DNA of 64,000 bases, taken from the NCBI RefSeq assembly GCF_037975245.1, contig NC_092566.1:4342001-4406000 (forward strand). The letters are read 5' to 3'. Every line of letters starts with the position of its first letter. The stretch's first letter is position 1. Below, one piece after another: positions 12,181 to 25,500 of the stretch. The translations under genes were made by a program, and so were the position numbers. Source of the DNA: Apostichopus japonicus. Its lineage: Eukaryota; Echinodermata; Holothuroidea; Aspidochirotida; Stichopodidae. The notes beneath the pieces were generated by a model. The model was not told the origin of the DNA and did no database searches. It was given only the letters and a program-made list of their open reading frames with translations.

Positions 12181-12336
12181 TTTAAACATTTAAAAATTTA
12201 TTTCGTGAACATACCTATTCTGCTTGATACAAGGTCCTAGATTTTGGAATACCCTAGATACCCAGGTCAACAGTTCAAAATCACTTTTACATTTTAAAAA
12301 ACAACTAAAACGGTCTCTATTAAATAAGCACGTGTA
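11970..12336 (+). pseudogene. Non-LTR retrotransposon fragment, copy 2 and C-terminal end
   Basis: Repeats the GV-QGSVLGP region, keeps an intact FADDTNIVFS catalytic box, then frameshifts. After an internal deletion it encodes a LINE C-terminus, IQGPRFWNTLDTQV then HFKKQLKRSLLNKHV, with a stop at 12334-12336. The 3' UTR contains two long G runs and ends in a short TTTCAA-type repeat near 12480-12497. Confidence 0.82.
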
Positions 12337-12374
12337 AAGTTTCTAGGTTCTTTTCCTATGTTTAGGTGTATTTT

Positions 12375-12497
12375 GGTGGGGGGGGGGGGGGGTTGTGGTG
12401 GGGGGGGGGGGTTGTATTGTATATTCAAATGTTATATGTTCACTTTGTTTATGTTATGGTGAAGTGGAAATAAATAGTTTTCAATTTCAATTTCAAA
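12375..12497 (+). repeat. G-homopolymer tract and TTTCAA tail of the LINE 3' end
   Basis: Two G runs of about 13 and 12 bases are separated by TTGTGGT, then a short spacer with AATAAA and TTTCAATTTCAATTTCAA. This fits the 3' UTR and terminal microsatellite of the LINE just upstream. Confidence 0.6.
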
Positions 12498-15206
12498 TGT
12501 TAGAGGATTCGAAAGCTCTCGGTGGAACCATATGGACCGGGAGGAGGGGGGAAGGAACAGAGGCGATGGAGGCAGTGCACAGAGGGACGTTCTGTAAAAA
12601 AAAATATAAAAAACCCTGAAAGTGCGCCTTTTCAAACCTTAAAAGCACTCAACTTTTTCTCTCTTATTCTTAACTCTTTCTCGTACATGGAAGCAGGGTA
12701 CTTTGTGGTAAACTGCAAGTGGTCACTAGCTGAAAACAAGCGAGGCGGATTCCGAAGGGGTGCGTGTCACGAACCCTTCAGTTCTGAGTAAAAAAACCCG
12801 ACTTGAAAAAAAGTACTCTTTCTTCATAACTTGAAGTGTCGCTTTTGGCACTCGTCTTTCTGCCCACTTTCTGTGTGGAGGGCCTTGGGAGACATCAACG
12901 ATCTAGGGGTATCGGACTTCCTGGAGGTAAATCCTGAATCCCACCCCCCCCCCCCACTGAATAAGGTAGGGGCACGAACTTTTATGGAAGGTTCAAAGGC
13001 GAATGAAGGATTTTGTAAATGGGACGGTTGTTGCCCGGGCTCGTTGAGGCAAACTCCCATATACAGGGTCTGGGCTTCCTACGTCCCGGGAACAAAAGTT
13101 GAAAACTTCCCCCACTCGAACTCTTTGCCCCCCCCCCCCCCCCCGCCCCGATGAAAAATTCTGGTTACGCCACTTGTCTTTTGACATTTTACAACAACCT
13201 TTGTGCGTAAAATGTGAATGTTAATGTAGAGTAGTTAGTAGTTTTTATCTGTTTAAAATTAAACTGAGCAGTAATTTCCCCTTAATATCCCTCTCACCGA
13301 CTTCACGCCACCCACCCATGATAAACAGCTACACAAATACACTAATTAATACATCATTGTTCACTTTCAGACGCCCTTGCAATTGAATGTATGATAATCT
13401 TAATCAAAGGTAATCTTGTCAAAGGTACTAAACAAGATTTCGAAGTGTCAAAACGTGCATGATTAACCCACAATGCGTGAACAAAGGTCAACCGACTCAT
13501 TCCGTGAAATTGTGTAGTTAGATTGGTTTATCTAACCTTCTATTCCTCAGTCCTGTCAATTAGACCACAATCAGCTGAAGAAGTGATTTCTTTAATCACG
13601 TCTTCAACAAAACTTACTTAGAAAAAGAAGAGCCTAAATTTTGAGAAAACTGAACACGTAATAGAACGGGATTCGAAAGGAAGTCACGTTTTGGAATTAA
13701 CAAGGATGCGTACATCTGAAAACAAAGAAAAAAGGTCACCCTAAATCAAATCTGAGAATGTGAGGCTTGACCTGCACCGAGGTGACACACTTTTCATCCC
13801 TAATCCTCTTACGTCGGTTAGGCCTAGAGTTACCAGCAGGGGATTCGGGGAGGGCCAAGCCTCTCCTGATAATTAAACACAAACGATAAGCTATAGACAC
13901 CATTACGGTACACAGAATGAATTTAACATGCTTCGCGATCGTTTTCTTAAGTGTGCACCGAGGGTTTCTCATGCATCTCCATGTTGCTATTTATTTCGTT
14001 GTATACGCCCCCCGCCCCCCCCCCCCCGCCCTCCCCGACGCTTCAACAAGTCCTGGATTCACCCCGGTAACCATCTGAACATGATGAACTGGCGATGATG
14101 TATATAGGATATCATTCTCATGGCCAAACTAAACTTTTCAATCTTTACTTGCAAATTTACCAATATTGTCTTCGGCGGGGGGGGGGGGGTGGCATGGGTG
14201 GGGGCGTGTTATGCTTGTATGTGGTGGTGGAGAAGAAGAAACAGTTCCTCTTTCTCTCTGTTGATCATTTTCCAATAACAAAGATGGCGATGTGTCCATT
14301 AATTCGAAATAAAAATACCTGTTCCATTTGAAAATAAGATGTAAGATGAAATGTCACTACTTATGGGTAGGACGGAGGGGAGGACTGGGTCATCGATCGT
14401 CACCGACTCAATGATCTGACCGGTGGCAATGGGCCTTTAATTAATATACGCATTTGGTGAAGCCAGCATCTATCTTGACCGAGAAAAACTTAATTAATGC
14501 CATTGGCACAACCTACCTTCTCACTAATCAATTACATTCGGCAGAAGCAGAAGGTTCAAAAGAAACAAATGAAGCTTTTGTTTTTCTAACTTCTTTGCAG
14601 AAACACTTCATATCACCCTATTCACTTATCCAATGCTGAATGACAAGAAAAGTTGAAACATCATCAGTATCCCCCCCCCCTCACATCCCTCCCTCCAAAA
14701 TATGGTAGAATTTCAAATATTGGTCAAAAACCTCAGCAAAGCAGTTTGCTATCACCATCAAAGCTTTCACTTCACATAGACAATGTCAATGTCTCTACAA
14801 ACAAAAACAGTAGGGCTGGAGCCTCTAGGAATTTTAAGAACGGTAACTCTTTGAAATATTCGAGTGGTTCTCAGCATATTCAAATTTGGGCCATTCGGAC
14901 CAAAAATGTGGTCATTTGAAGATCAGCTCGTAGTGAGAGGCGGAACAAAAAAACTGATATTTGCATGACAATGAAGAATTAGAGAAGGGTAAATTATATT
15001 AATACAGTATTGTACCCAAAAGAAAATAATCTTTTGCAGAAAACGGCACCTCGGGTTTTGAAATGTTGACCCTGCCCTATTTTGTGCCCACATCCAAAAG
15101 AAATGAAGAAAGACAAAAATAGTAAAGGGAGTGAATGTTTGGTAAGTTATTACACATTGTTTTTTTCCCTTTGTACAAATAATCATTATGTGACTCATGC
15201 TGTAAT

Positions 15207-15460
15207 ACAATCTTAAACATTGCACAAATGTCTCCTACACAATGCAACTTAATGAATATATATTTTTTAAATATAATGATTACATATATTCTTGTCACAA
15301 TAAATCCTTGAATCAAATCTTGAATAAAGGTTAAAGGAAATCCCTCCTCCACCTCCTCCTCCTCCTCCTCCTCCTCCTCCTCCTTCCCCACCCCCAGGGA
15401 AAAAAATGACAAAGCCTGCAAACATGACAATTCAATGGATTCATCAATCAAAGTCTGATT
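15207..15460 (+). repeat. Local direct duplication, copy 1
   Basis: Begins AACATTGCACAAATGTCTCC, includes a long CCT microsatellite (about 15341-15382) and ends near AACATGACAATTCAATGGAT. Repeated about 840 bp downstream at 16048-16282 with a shorter CCT tract. Confidence 0.85.
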
Positions 15461-16047
15461 ATTACTATTAAACTCAGCATCTTACATGAATCTCTCGAAT
15501 GTCCTGGGTGTGATACAGCTGGATAAAAGGTAAATCCATAGAGAAGGGAGAAGAGGAATGAGGGGGGGATAGGGGGTTGAAAAAGAGTCAGAATCACCTA
15601 CCCCCGACTGATTTTATAAAAAAACAAAATTACTCATCTAAAATTATGGCAAACTCTATTAATCATATTGTGCGAGATGTTAGATTGTCTGAAAAGTAGG
15701 AAACTTACAAGAGAAAAAAAAACAAACTTAGAAAATGTACGTTCACTTTGCAAAATTGTGCCCTCTTCCCCTGTTGCCGCCCTCCTCCTCCATTTCCCCC
15801 CTCCCCCTCCTACAGATATAAAAAAAACAGAGTTAAAGTAAATGTTCTGTCAACTATGCAAGTCACCAACTGGTGTCAATTCTATCATTATATACAACAT
15901 AAGAAACATACTAGGCTCAATCAAACTTTTGAAAGAAACTTAAATACCAATGAACAAAATTCACCAAATATGGACGGAAAGAGGTTCTCATGTAGACAAT
16001 CTTGCTCCAATATTTATAATGACAAGAAACCAATGTTCCACTTGTTT

Positions 16048-16282
16048 ACAACCTTAACATTGCACAAATGTCTTCTACACAATGCACTTAATGAATATAT
16101 TTTTTTTAATATAATGATTACATATATTCTTGTCACAATCTATCCTTTAATCAAATCTATTACTTGAATAAAGGTTAAAATGATATTCCTCCACCTCCTC
16201 CTCCTTCCCCACCCCAAGGGGAATAAAGGACAAAACCTGCAAACATGACAATTCAATGGATTCAACAATCAAAGTATGATGA
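16048..16282 (+). repeat. Local direct duplication, copy 2
   Basis: Co-linear with 15207-15460 from AACATTGCACAAATGTCTTC to AACATGACAATTCAATGGAT. The CCT tract is contracted. No protein is encoded. Confidence 0.85.
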
Positions 16283-17689
16283 CAACAAAAGGGTTTATGG
16301 CAGTCAAACAAACCAATAATTTTGTCTATTTGTCTATTTATTGAGCTAAACTGGAAAATGTTCAGGATAGTCTTTAAATATAGGACACCCCCTTGAACAA
16401 GAAAAAAATCTCATGATTTAAAAAAAAAAAATATTGACACAAGTAACCTTCTAATATTATCAGATATTAACATACATGGCAAATATATGATTTAAGAAAT
16501 AAAATAAATAAAAAAAATTTAAAAAAAGCTGCTGTTGTTGCAGAAGCCACAGAAATTCACATTTTCAAGGAGCTAAGTTTTCGAAATTTTCGAGGAGCCA
16601 CGTAAATACCAAAGTACTTATAAATTCTTTTTTAAGGTTAAAAGTACTACTTATGTTTTGAATAATTCGCAAGTATAACATATTCGGTATAAACCATATG
16701 GCTATTAAGTTATCGCACATTCACATTTGTAGAGCCCGCACATAGTACTTGTTCTGTACGCCTAATGGTCGAGAGATTTAAAGAAAAAACTCCTCATAAT
16801 TTGTAAGAAGTTTTTATTGCTACGGTGGTCCTGAAAGTACTAAAGTCTTGTAGTCGTAGACTTACTTTGTCATAGAGTAAACAAGAAATCACTTATGTCG
16901 TGTGGTCGACTTTCAGGAATTCATAAAACCATCTTGACGATTATTTCCAAATTGTCGAGTTTGCCGCATTTCTCGAAACTTGGCGACGCATCAAATATAC
17001 CGTATGTGTAGAGTTCCCGAGTTGCGCTAATGTGACATCTTGATAAAAATCGAAAAAAATCTAACAAGTTGCACGTAACTTGAAATCACACCAAAAAAAA
17101 ATAGCTGTTGTGATGTTGCTGTGCTCTACCGACACGGTAAATCTACGACTTGTTTGTCCCTTCAGAAACGACACATACTTTCTCCGTAATATCTTTCACA
17201 TTAAGTGAAATATCTACCTTATGATCCTCGTTTAACTAAATTTTCCAATTTTGTGGTTCCTCTGGACCCTGGTTACAACTTTGGCTTTCAGTTATCTCCT
17301 GGGAGCTGTTTAATATTCTGGCTTTCTTTCTGCTCACAGTTCTGTCTATTCTATCCGGTTCACTTGTTCAAATATCCCAAAGACAGGTCTGCCCCTTTAG
17401 TCTATTAAAATTGTTTGCTCTGTTCTCCTTTGCAGTTTGCCTCTGATGAAAGATCCTACTTTCTAAATATCATGCCCCTTGTAATCTTCATACATATAGA
17501 TACAGTATGCATGGATTTCTGCAGTAAATAAGAAAGTTTTTTACAGGTTTTTCTCTCTTTTATAACACGTTAACAAGTTTTCAGCTGCTTATAACTTGCT
17601 TTTCTGTTCTTGTCGATACTTGCTCTGTGTTTCTAACTTGATAATCATAGCTTTACCATCTCTTGCTCTTCCAGGTGAATTGAGTTTTT

Positions 17690-18440
17690 AACTGCAAAGA
17701 TATCACTACCGATTCTAGAGATTTGGACAGTTTCAAATCTTTCAGGAAATAGAGACATAAGACGATTGTCTCTTCAGTTTGAAGTGTTGCCATGGAAATT
17801 TATTTCCATTATCCTTGCAGTTTGAGAACTGCAACTTGGTATTTATTTTAAGGTGTTGCTATGGGAGACATATCTCTTTAGTGACAGACAATACTACTGG
17901 AGTGTATTCCCTTTAGTCTCAACAGCTTGAAATGTTGCTAAGGGGCACCATTTGGCCGATGTCTCTGCAATGTAAGACATCACCATGTCAGACTAATGTC
18001 AACAGTCCATTAAAGCCGTTTAAGGCATCGCCATTGGAAACATACGTCTAGAGTCTCAGCAGTTTAAGACATTGAGACATGTGACAAATACGTCCATCTT
18101 CTAAGCGCTTTAAGATGCTGCTATTCAAGTCTAATGTCTACAGTCTCAGCAGTTTAAGACATTGTGACATGTGAAACAAACGTCCATCTTCTTAGCAGTA
18201 TACCATGCCGCTGTTAAAGTTTAATGTCTACAGTTTCAGCAGTTTAAGACATTACCAAGAGAGACTCAGGTCTATATTCTATGCTTTGCAAGACGCTGCT
18301 ATGTGAGACTTACGCCTATCGTCTAAGTAGTTCCAGATGTAGATATGAGATACAAATTTATCTACTGTCTGAGCTGTTTAAGACATCACTACGGGAGACC
18401 AATGTCCACAGTTTCAGATGTTACTATGAGAAAAACGCTA
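17690..18440. repeat. Degenerate minisatellite: 45-bp monomer, 90-bp higher-order unit
   Basis: CAG(T/A)CTCAGCAGTTTAAGAC recurs at 18051, 18141 and 18231, exactly 90 bp apart. Each 90-bp unit is two diverged 45-bp halves built on GTTTAAGACATTGCCATGTG. More diverged copies extend on both sides. It starts about 160 bp beyond the STOML1 stop on the downstream side, so it may be partly transcribed as 3' UTR. Confidence 0.8.
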
Positions 18441-18599
18441 CCAGCTATACAAGTCTGTTGCATTTCTTCTCACAGCCATTCTGCAAATTCCAGATCACCA
18501 AGCAAAAGAGATATTTTTTCCCCTCCTTTAGTAGCTTATTTTGTTCTCTAACGGTGCTTGGTGTTGGTTGATCTGATATTGCAACTATCTATCTCCTAT

Positions 18600-18865
18600 T
18601 TATTCTGGTATGTGGCCCACCACAGAACCTATTTGCATCCATTCCTCAGGTTTGTTGTGTTCTTCAGCTTCTTTTAACTTCTTCACCACTTCCTCCAGTT
18701 GCATAGCTGTTCTAAGATCGCCGTCCACTTTCAGTTTCCCGCTCATATACGCCGCGTAGGGCTTCAGCTGTCCGTGGAGCATGGACTGCAGGTCGTGTAG
18801 GGTCGCCGTCAGGACGACATCGGGTTCACAATATGGCGGGCGTCCCCGTCCGACTTCGCCCAGCC
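18600..18865 (-). CDS. STOML1: STOML1 last exon: SCP2 domain and stop
   Basis: A 266-nt exon coding residues 330-417 and TAA. CEPDVVLTATLHDLQSMLHG followed by YMSGKLKVDGDLRTAMQLE is a textbook SCP2 domain (D-x-x-x-x-x-x-x-x-D-x-x-x-hydrophobic and G-K-L-x-x-x-G-D). It extends about 20 residues beyond the domain to GHIPE. The stop overlaps an AATAAA string, discussed separately. Confidence 0.95.
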
Positions 18866-19515
18866 CTGAAGAATGGATTAGAAGCATGTGTTGTGAATCG
18901 GTTTCTAATACAAAAAAATCATACTTGTAGTTGCTAACAGTGACCTTAAATAATTTACGTATCATGTATCATGTTAAAATATATGTCCAAGAGCATTTCT
19001 TGTGCCTGTAGCAAATGAAAACTTTATGTGTGGAAAAGTTTTGAGTCTAGGATGAGTCTCACAAGGGAATTAAATGGGTGGATAAAATAAAACTTATTCA
19101 AGTACAACTCAAAGTCTAGTCAGAAATGAATGCCGGTCTGCCTAATATCTGAGACATACTCATCTCCTTACTGTGCTTCTTCACACCATAAAACATAATA
19201 CTACAATGGCCATCAAAAGTAGTAAGCTCTTACTCTTACAAATAAGCTGGGTGTGACCACAAAACGACCTCAGGCACTCACATAAAATACTAGGGTTCAA
19301 GCACACAAGTCACATACCAAATAAAGAGCAACATACACATATACTTTTATACATAAAAAATACATACATACATACGTACGTACGCACACACGCACGCAGA
19401 CCCATACACATACATATATATATGTATACATACGTACGCAAGCACGCACGCATGCATAGATACATATATATATATAAATATATATATGTGTTTATATAGA
19501 TATATATATATATAG

Positions 19516-19547
<32 letters not shown>

Positions 19548-22500
19548 GCACATACATACATATGCCATCAGCATTGCAAACATTCCTTTTATCTTTGACA
19601 TAGAATAAAAACAAACTTGATATTTTACACGATATTGCAACAATGTTTTTTGTTGACATGTTATCATGATTTTCAATCAAAACTAACCAATCTTGAGATC
19701 CAAGTAGTAGGTCCCTCCTTTCTCGCCTGTTATTCGAAAAACATAGACGGCACCGACATCCCTGACCAGCTGGATATCTATAATTTGCCGAACTGAGTCC
19801 ATCAGTTCTTCCGGTGATATTGCGGGCAGTGGCTGAAATGCGGACGAGGCAGGTGGTTTGGTGTCCTCTGCCGGTGGGATCAGGTTAGGCTGTAGAAGAC
19901 TAGGTAGAGATGTGCCCCCTCCTGATGAATTAAAAGGCCAAACAGACCAAAAAATTGTACACAGAATATTTAAAAAAAAGAAGGTTTTCTGCAAACTAAT
20001 GAGTTTCATGGGATCATAGGTTGACATAAAGAAAGAATTCCGCTCGACTCAGCCGAAGCGGAGATGGGAAAGTGGTGGGGTGGAAGCATGTTTTCAAATA
20101 AATGCCAGAGTGAGTATTTACTGTCGCACATCATCATCTTTAATACCGAAATCTTTCTTGCCTTCATTTAAATACTGAGTTTTAATATCACTCACCTCCC
20201 AACTGTTGGGCTAGTTGACCTAAAATACCGCTGACTTTATTGAAATTCTGCTCCGGTGGTTCGAAGAGTACCGTCGATTCCGACCTAATAGATGAAGAAG
20301 GACAAAAAGAAGAGAGTTATAAGTGTCAGGGAAAAGTAATTTAAGAAAGTTAAAAAAATAAGGAGAGAAGAATGAAAGTCATTCAGTTTCCCAAGACAGG
20401 CATTGAATGGAAGGTAGGGAGAGGGAGGGGGAGGGGGAGGGGGAGGGGGAGGGGAACAGTTGCTCCTTTAAGATATTACACGCAAGGCATCACAACGTGT
20501 TGTACAACACACAGCTCCTGCTTCATTTCGTCCTTTCCTCTCCCTCGCTGCCCGTCATCATGACCCACACGATAGTTGTGGTCAAGTTGTTCAGGCAGTG
20601 GACTGGTGATCTCAGGATTACAGGTTCGAACCCTGGCCAGATCATTGCGTTGTGTCCTTGGGCATGGCACTTAATCTCCATTGCCTCTCTTCACCCAGGT
20701 GTATAAATGGGGACTTGCGAAGTAACTTGTAAATATAGTTGCCTGCGCCGGTTTGTGGCTGCACCCTATGGGAAGTCCCCCGGGGGACACATGGTTGTGG
20801 TGCACTGTGGTGCCCCAGGAGAGATTGATTGAATTGCGCACACTTTGGTGTGTAGGTACGACAAGTTACCAATGACCAAGGCTAAGTTGTAAAAGCGCTA
20901 CGATCTCGATGTAGCAGCGCTATATAAGTGTCTAATATGTATTTATGATAGTCACGAGACAGCCCTGAATCCTTCCCTCTCACAGAGGGCGCACTTACAG
21001 TTCTACCCGACTGACTTCTACGCCCCAGCTCTGGGTGGCCGAGTTCATCTCCTCTTGCATGTAAGTGCAGATGTACTGTTTGTCGCTGTCGATCTCGCCC
21101 TTGGACCTGGAGCAGAGTAGATTCATCATCACGGTCTGGCCGAGGATCCGGACCGAGTGGTTCAGGTCCTGGATGCTGGCCACCGAGAGAATGGCGTCCG
21201 TTATTCGGAAGTAGACCGTGGCGCCGATGTGGACGGCTGCCCCGTCTGTGGTCAGTAGCTAATGGGAACAGGAAATATGGAAAAAAGGTAAAACAGTGTT
21301 TTTGAAACTTCATTAAAACGGCCATCTCTCTCCTCCTTCCAATCTCAAGTAAGTGTACGATATGGAACTATAAATATACCTTACAGACTTACTTGTTCTT
21401 CAATTTTGTTAACTGCTAATAATTAAGAGTAACAACTATTTTTTTACAGAATAATTTCTCTTTTAATAGCAAGCATTTTTTCAACAGAAGTATTTGGTTA
21501 GTTCTGTACCATTACTGTCATATTATTGGCCTTAATGATACATTAAGAACTTAGATGCTCTTTCAATAGCACTACACAACTTGTTAGATTAGAATTATTA
21601 CCAAAATAGTATATTTATAGATGTTTAAGACCTGGCAAAAGTTTGCTGCTTTTTTATATCAAACATCGATAGTTTAGATCACATCTACCACATATTCTTA
21701 ATGCCTGACCTACTTTATAAAATAAGAAGCAGGCCGACTTCCCACCAACATCTGAAACACCACATGGTTTAACTCCCTTTAGTCCATGCTGACAAGAACT
21801 GCCAGAGACACCATGGGGAAAACTCACCTGCTGAGGTGGAACATTAAAGGCCCGCACCCTAAGATCCACTCTCTTCCAGGAATCGAGGACGGGAACGACA
21901 AGAATCATACCTGCCAGAAAAAATAAACATTGAAAATGATAAACTTGATATGAAAATCATTATTATTGATAATTGATTATTGGTAATTAATTTTTATTGA
22001 TAATAACACTGATGATGTTTAAAAAATATGGTTTTAATTTCCTGCATCATGTAGGGAAAGAACCTGAAGGCAGATGTTTAATATCATGAAGCGTTAAACT
22101 TTGCACAATAATGCTTCTGGCAACACAGCAGAAGTGCTTAATCAATAATCAGTCACCTCCAAAAGTAAAGACCCCAAATAAACGTTTGTTTAGATTATTT
22201 ACAGTATTACCACCCAGTAATTTCTGTGCGACTTACAAACAAAAGCACTCGTATCCTTTGCAGATTGTAGATGTTTCACTCTTCCCTAACTAGGATATAT
22301 TTTCCTTTCCAACGAGTCATGTTACTTGAACTGCCAGTGAAACTGGGTTTCCCACCTTGTGGTAACCCCTAACACCCAAGAGATAGCTGATGTTTAAAAA
22401 CACAAACCCTCCCAGGGAACAGCCTCATCTTATGGCTTTCTAAAAGAGGTTAATTGGAACCCATCCCAATTCAGAGACTCTGTTAATATCCAGAAAGCTC

Positions 22501-25500
22501 ATTTATCACATCAACAAGTCAATGGGGAAGGTCAAAACAAAATTTGGAAAACATCGGTGGGTTTATAATAAACTCTCAACATTTATTATCAACCTGTAAA
22601 ATGCAACGAGTGGGTTGCAACGTTATCTATAAAGAGAATCTGTCAACTTGTTTTCTGTTTCTAATTTTGATGGCAAAAATAAAAGCCAAAAACTTGAAGA
22701 TGCAATGTAAAATTTTCTGCAAACTCCATTTTGAATTTTCACCAGCCAATCGTTGTGCACGATTTCGTCTGTGTCGTATTGCATATATAGTCCACATCAA
22801 TCACTTTAATATGGTAATTGTGAAGCTGGCAGAAGGTATACCTCTGTTAAAGCTTGCCAAGACTATAAACTTTCCTTTGCAGTAAATTTTCTTGTTTGCC
22901 AAACTGCCTTTCTGGCATTCGAACAACTGTACTGCTGTATTACAGCAAAATACAACCTTCAGTTTTTGGTTGCTAGGGGAGGTACGGTAAGTAATACTTC
23001 CATGAGTTCATCCAGGAACATTGAATATGTAATATTTTGTTGCTTGGGCATCATCGGAGTATCATATAGACAACGGTACCTTGGTTCGACTCGTGAGAAG
23101 GAAACAATACCCTGCCTTTACCTCTTCAGACCTTAAAATCTACACAGACATGTCTGACATTTTGAGGCCAAATTTGACAGGTGGTTTTTCAAGCTTCAAT
23201 GTGATTATTTCTTTTTTTAGGTTTCCAATCTGAGGCTATAAAAGCCGGAGGGCCAGATTTACCTTTTAATTATAACATTTTACAAGACGAGATATTTTCA
23301 GACTCAGTTGCTGGCATAAGTAAGTTAAAGTAGCTACTTACTTTTAGTTTTATTTACTTATTCTGTATTTTGACTCTAATACTAATTTTCAATATTAACA
23401 AAGCTGTTAATGACTTACTTCAGTTATCATGCATGAATGTTAACCTAATTGAAGAAAATGTTGAAAATGTTGCAAATTGAGACTTGATTGTCAGGACTTA
23501 ATCTATCCTGTATCACATTGCACATGCTATGCAAAATACTATACAAAGTGCTATGCAAAATGAAAATACTATGCAAAATGAAAATACTATGCAAAATGAA
23601 ACTACTTTGCAAAATACTATGCAAAATGCTATGCAAAATGAAACTACTTTGCAAAATGCTATGCAAAATGAAAATACTATGCAAAATGCTATGCAAAATG
23701 AAAATACTATGCAAAATAAAAATACTATGCAAAATGAAAATACTATGCAAAATACTATACAAAATGCTATGCAAAATAAAAATACTATGCAAAATGCTAT
23801 GCAAAATGCTATGCAAAATGGGCAAATTGGTCTTATACAATTCCAAAGATATATTATAAAGCAGTTCTTTGTAAACAGGAACAGTAATATTTCATAAGAG
23901 ACAGTTCAGATCAAGCCTTAACATAAACTACACAAACTTTGAAAACTAAATTATTCTTGCTTGTGTATGTATAATTAACAATAATATATGCAAAACTGTA
24001 CATAGAGCATCAACATTTTGTACATTACAAAACCCAATATTCATACTACCTTTATAAACTAACTGACGTTTCTTTGGTGAAAAAATAAACGTTGAAAGTT
24101 TTGCCATATGGAATTTCCAGTCTGAGTATAATTTGCAACAGATTTGGTAAGAATTATGGGAAATAGACGAGGCAAATGCGCACGGACGCTTTAACTCCGA
24201 ATCACCCCGACATTGTTAGCACTCATTGTAAAGTGACTAATGGACAGCCTTTATTAACACTTTAGATTATTAGAAATGTAGGCCTTCTTCAATCTTTTGG
24301 TGATTGCCGGGTAAATGCATCAAAGGTTAAAACATTACAAGGGCAGAACAACCTTGAAGTTGTTATAAAGCCTGCAGGTATTTAACTTAGTTAGTACCTA
24401 CCCTCTGAAGGTGCCTCATGACATTGTGGTGATTCACAATGCTTGGGCAATTCTTTCCAATTCAGATGAATGGGAGGGTGGAGGTTGGAGGGGGGCAGGG
24501 ACAAGCAATTGCATAGTTGAGGGATGGGGGGCAGGGGGCCTAGGCCCTGTCAAATATCTGTAAGGTCTGCCAAAAATAGATATTTGCTTTTTAGAGAATA
24601 GGTCAAGCCTGCCTCCTTGGAAAGAATTCAAATCAGAAATTCTAGCTGTGCCCCTGGGGGAGGGGGGCAGGGGGAGAGAAGCAAGTGTTCTCCCAACAAC
24701 CATTCCTTAAAACCATCCCTTTGCATATTGCAAAATATTTTAGTTTTCATGGTGCTGTACTTATATGTCATTACCAGTATATTTCAGGTTTCTTGACTTC
24801 AGTCAGTTAGTGATTAAAAATTCAAACAATTGATAATTAATACTTGGTTTACACTCACCAGGTCCTCTGGGCTGTTGAAGTCGGCCTAACCTGAAAACTA
24901 CGACTCTCTCAAACTGTTGCACAAACTGAAATGAAAAGAAGGCAAAGTGGGAAATAAGCAACTTTATTTAGTTAATTTTATCACAGAATATCTTACTCAA
25001 TTCTAATTGACTATATAAATAGTTTCAGTTTGTACAAAGTCAGTTCTTGAAATGAGAACAATTATTTTGATCATAATCCAAATCATGTGGTTGAGTTCAG
25101 TGATACATGTAATCATGAATAGCCCCACCTATTTATAATGTACAATCAAACTCAAAATCCAAAATATAATCTTAAGGGGGCACAAAATTCATTCCATCAT
25201 CTTTAGTTTTATATAACAGAGATATTTGTGAAGAACCTGCAACATAACAAAACAAATCTTATTTTTAGTAAGGCTCGGTTATTAGTGACGGCCAAACAGC
25301 TGCTTCAAAGGCATTGAAGACTCGCCCCAAACCGCATGCGGCCATCTGAATAAAGTTAACTTTCTGTTGCTTGCAAGTGACGTTTGTTCGTGTCGCTACA
25401 AAATGCAGACAGTAATGAGTCGTGATACTTTGTTATCTTTAGCTGGACCTGAGATGTCCATCGCTGTATCGTTTGTATACTGTGCTGTGGGTATTGACCG

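Larger units (their letters stand above)
12498..17690. other. Intergenic region without a gene
   Basis: Between the MMP promoter side and the STOML1 downstream side. Holds the 15207/16048 duplication, several C or G runs of 10-18 bases (for example 13127-13144, 14014-14026, 14178-14187) and, at 13155-13174, TTCTGGTTACGCCACTTG, which looks like one end of a hAT element without a partner. No exon supported. Confidence 0.6.

Noticed and set aside
20882-21325. 147-codon minus-strand frame
   Set aside because: Out-of-frame shadow of the STOML1 SPFH exon at 20999-21258.
23445-23897. Long reading frames (122-133 codons) on both strands
   Set aside because: Created by a minisatellite whose units are multiples of 6 bp and lack stops; no start context, domain or splice support.
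24530-24660. Possible short MITE between CAGGGGGCC and GCCCCTGG
   Set aside because: The ends do not form convincing inverted repeats and the flanks do not match over 8 bp.
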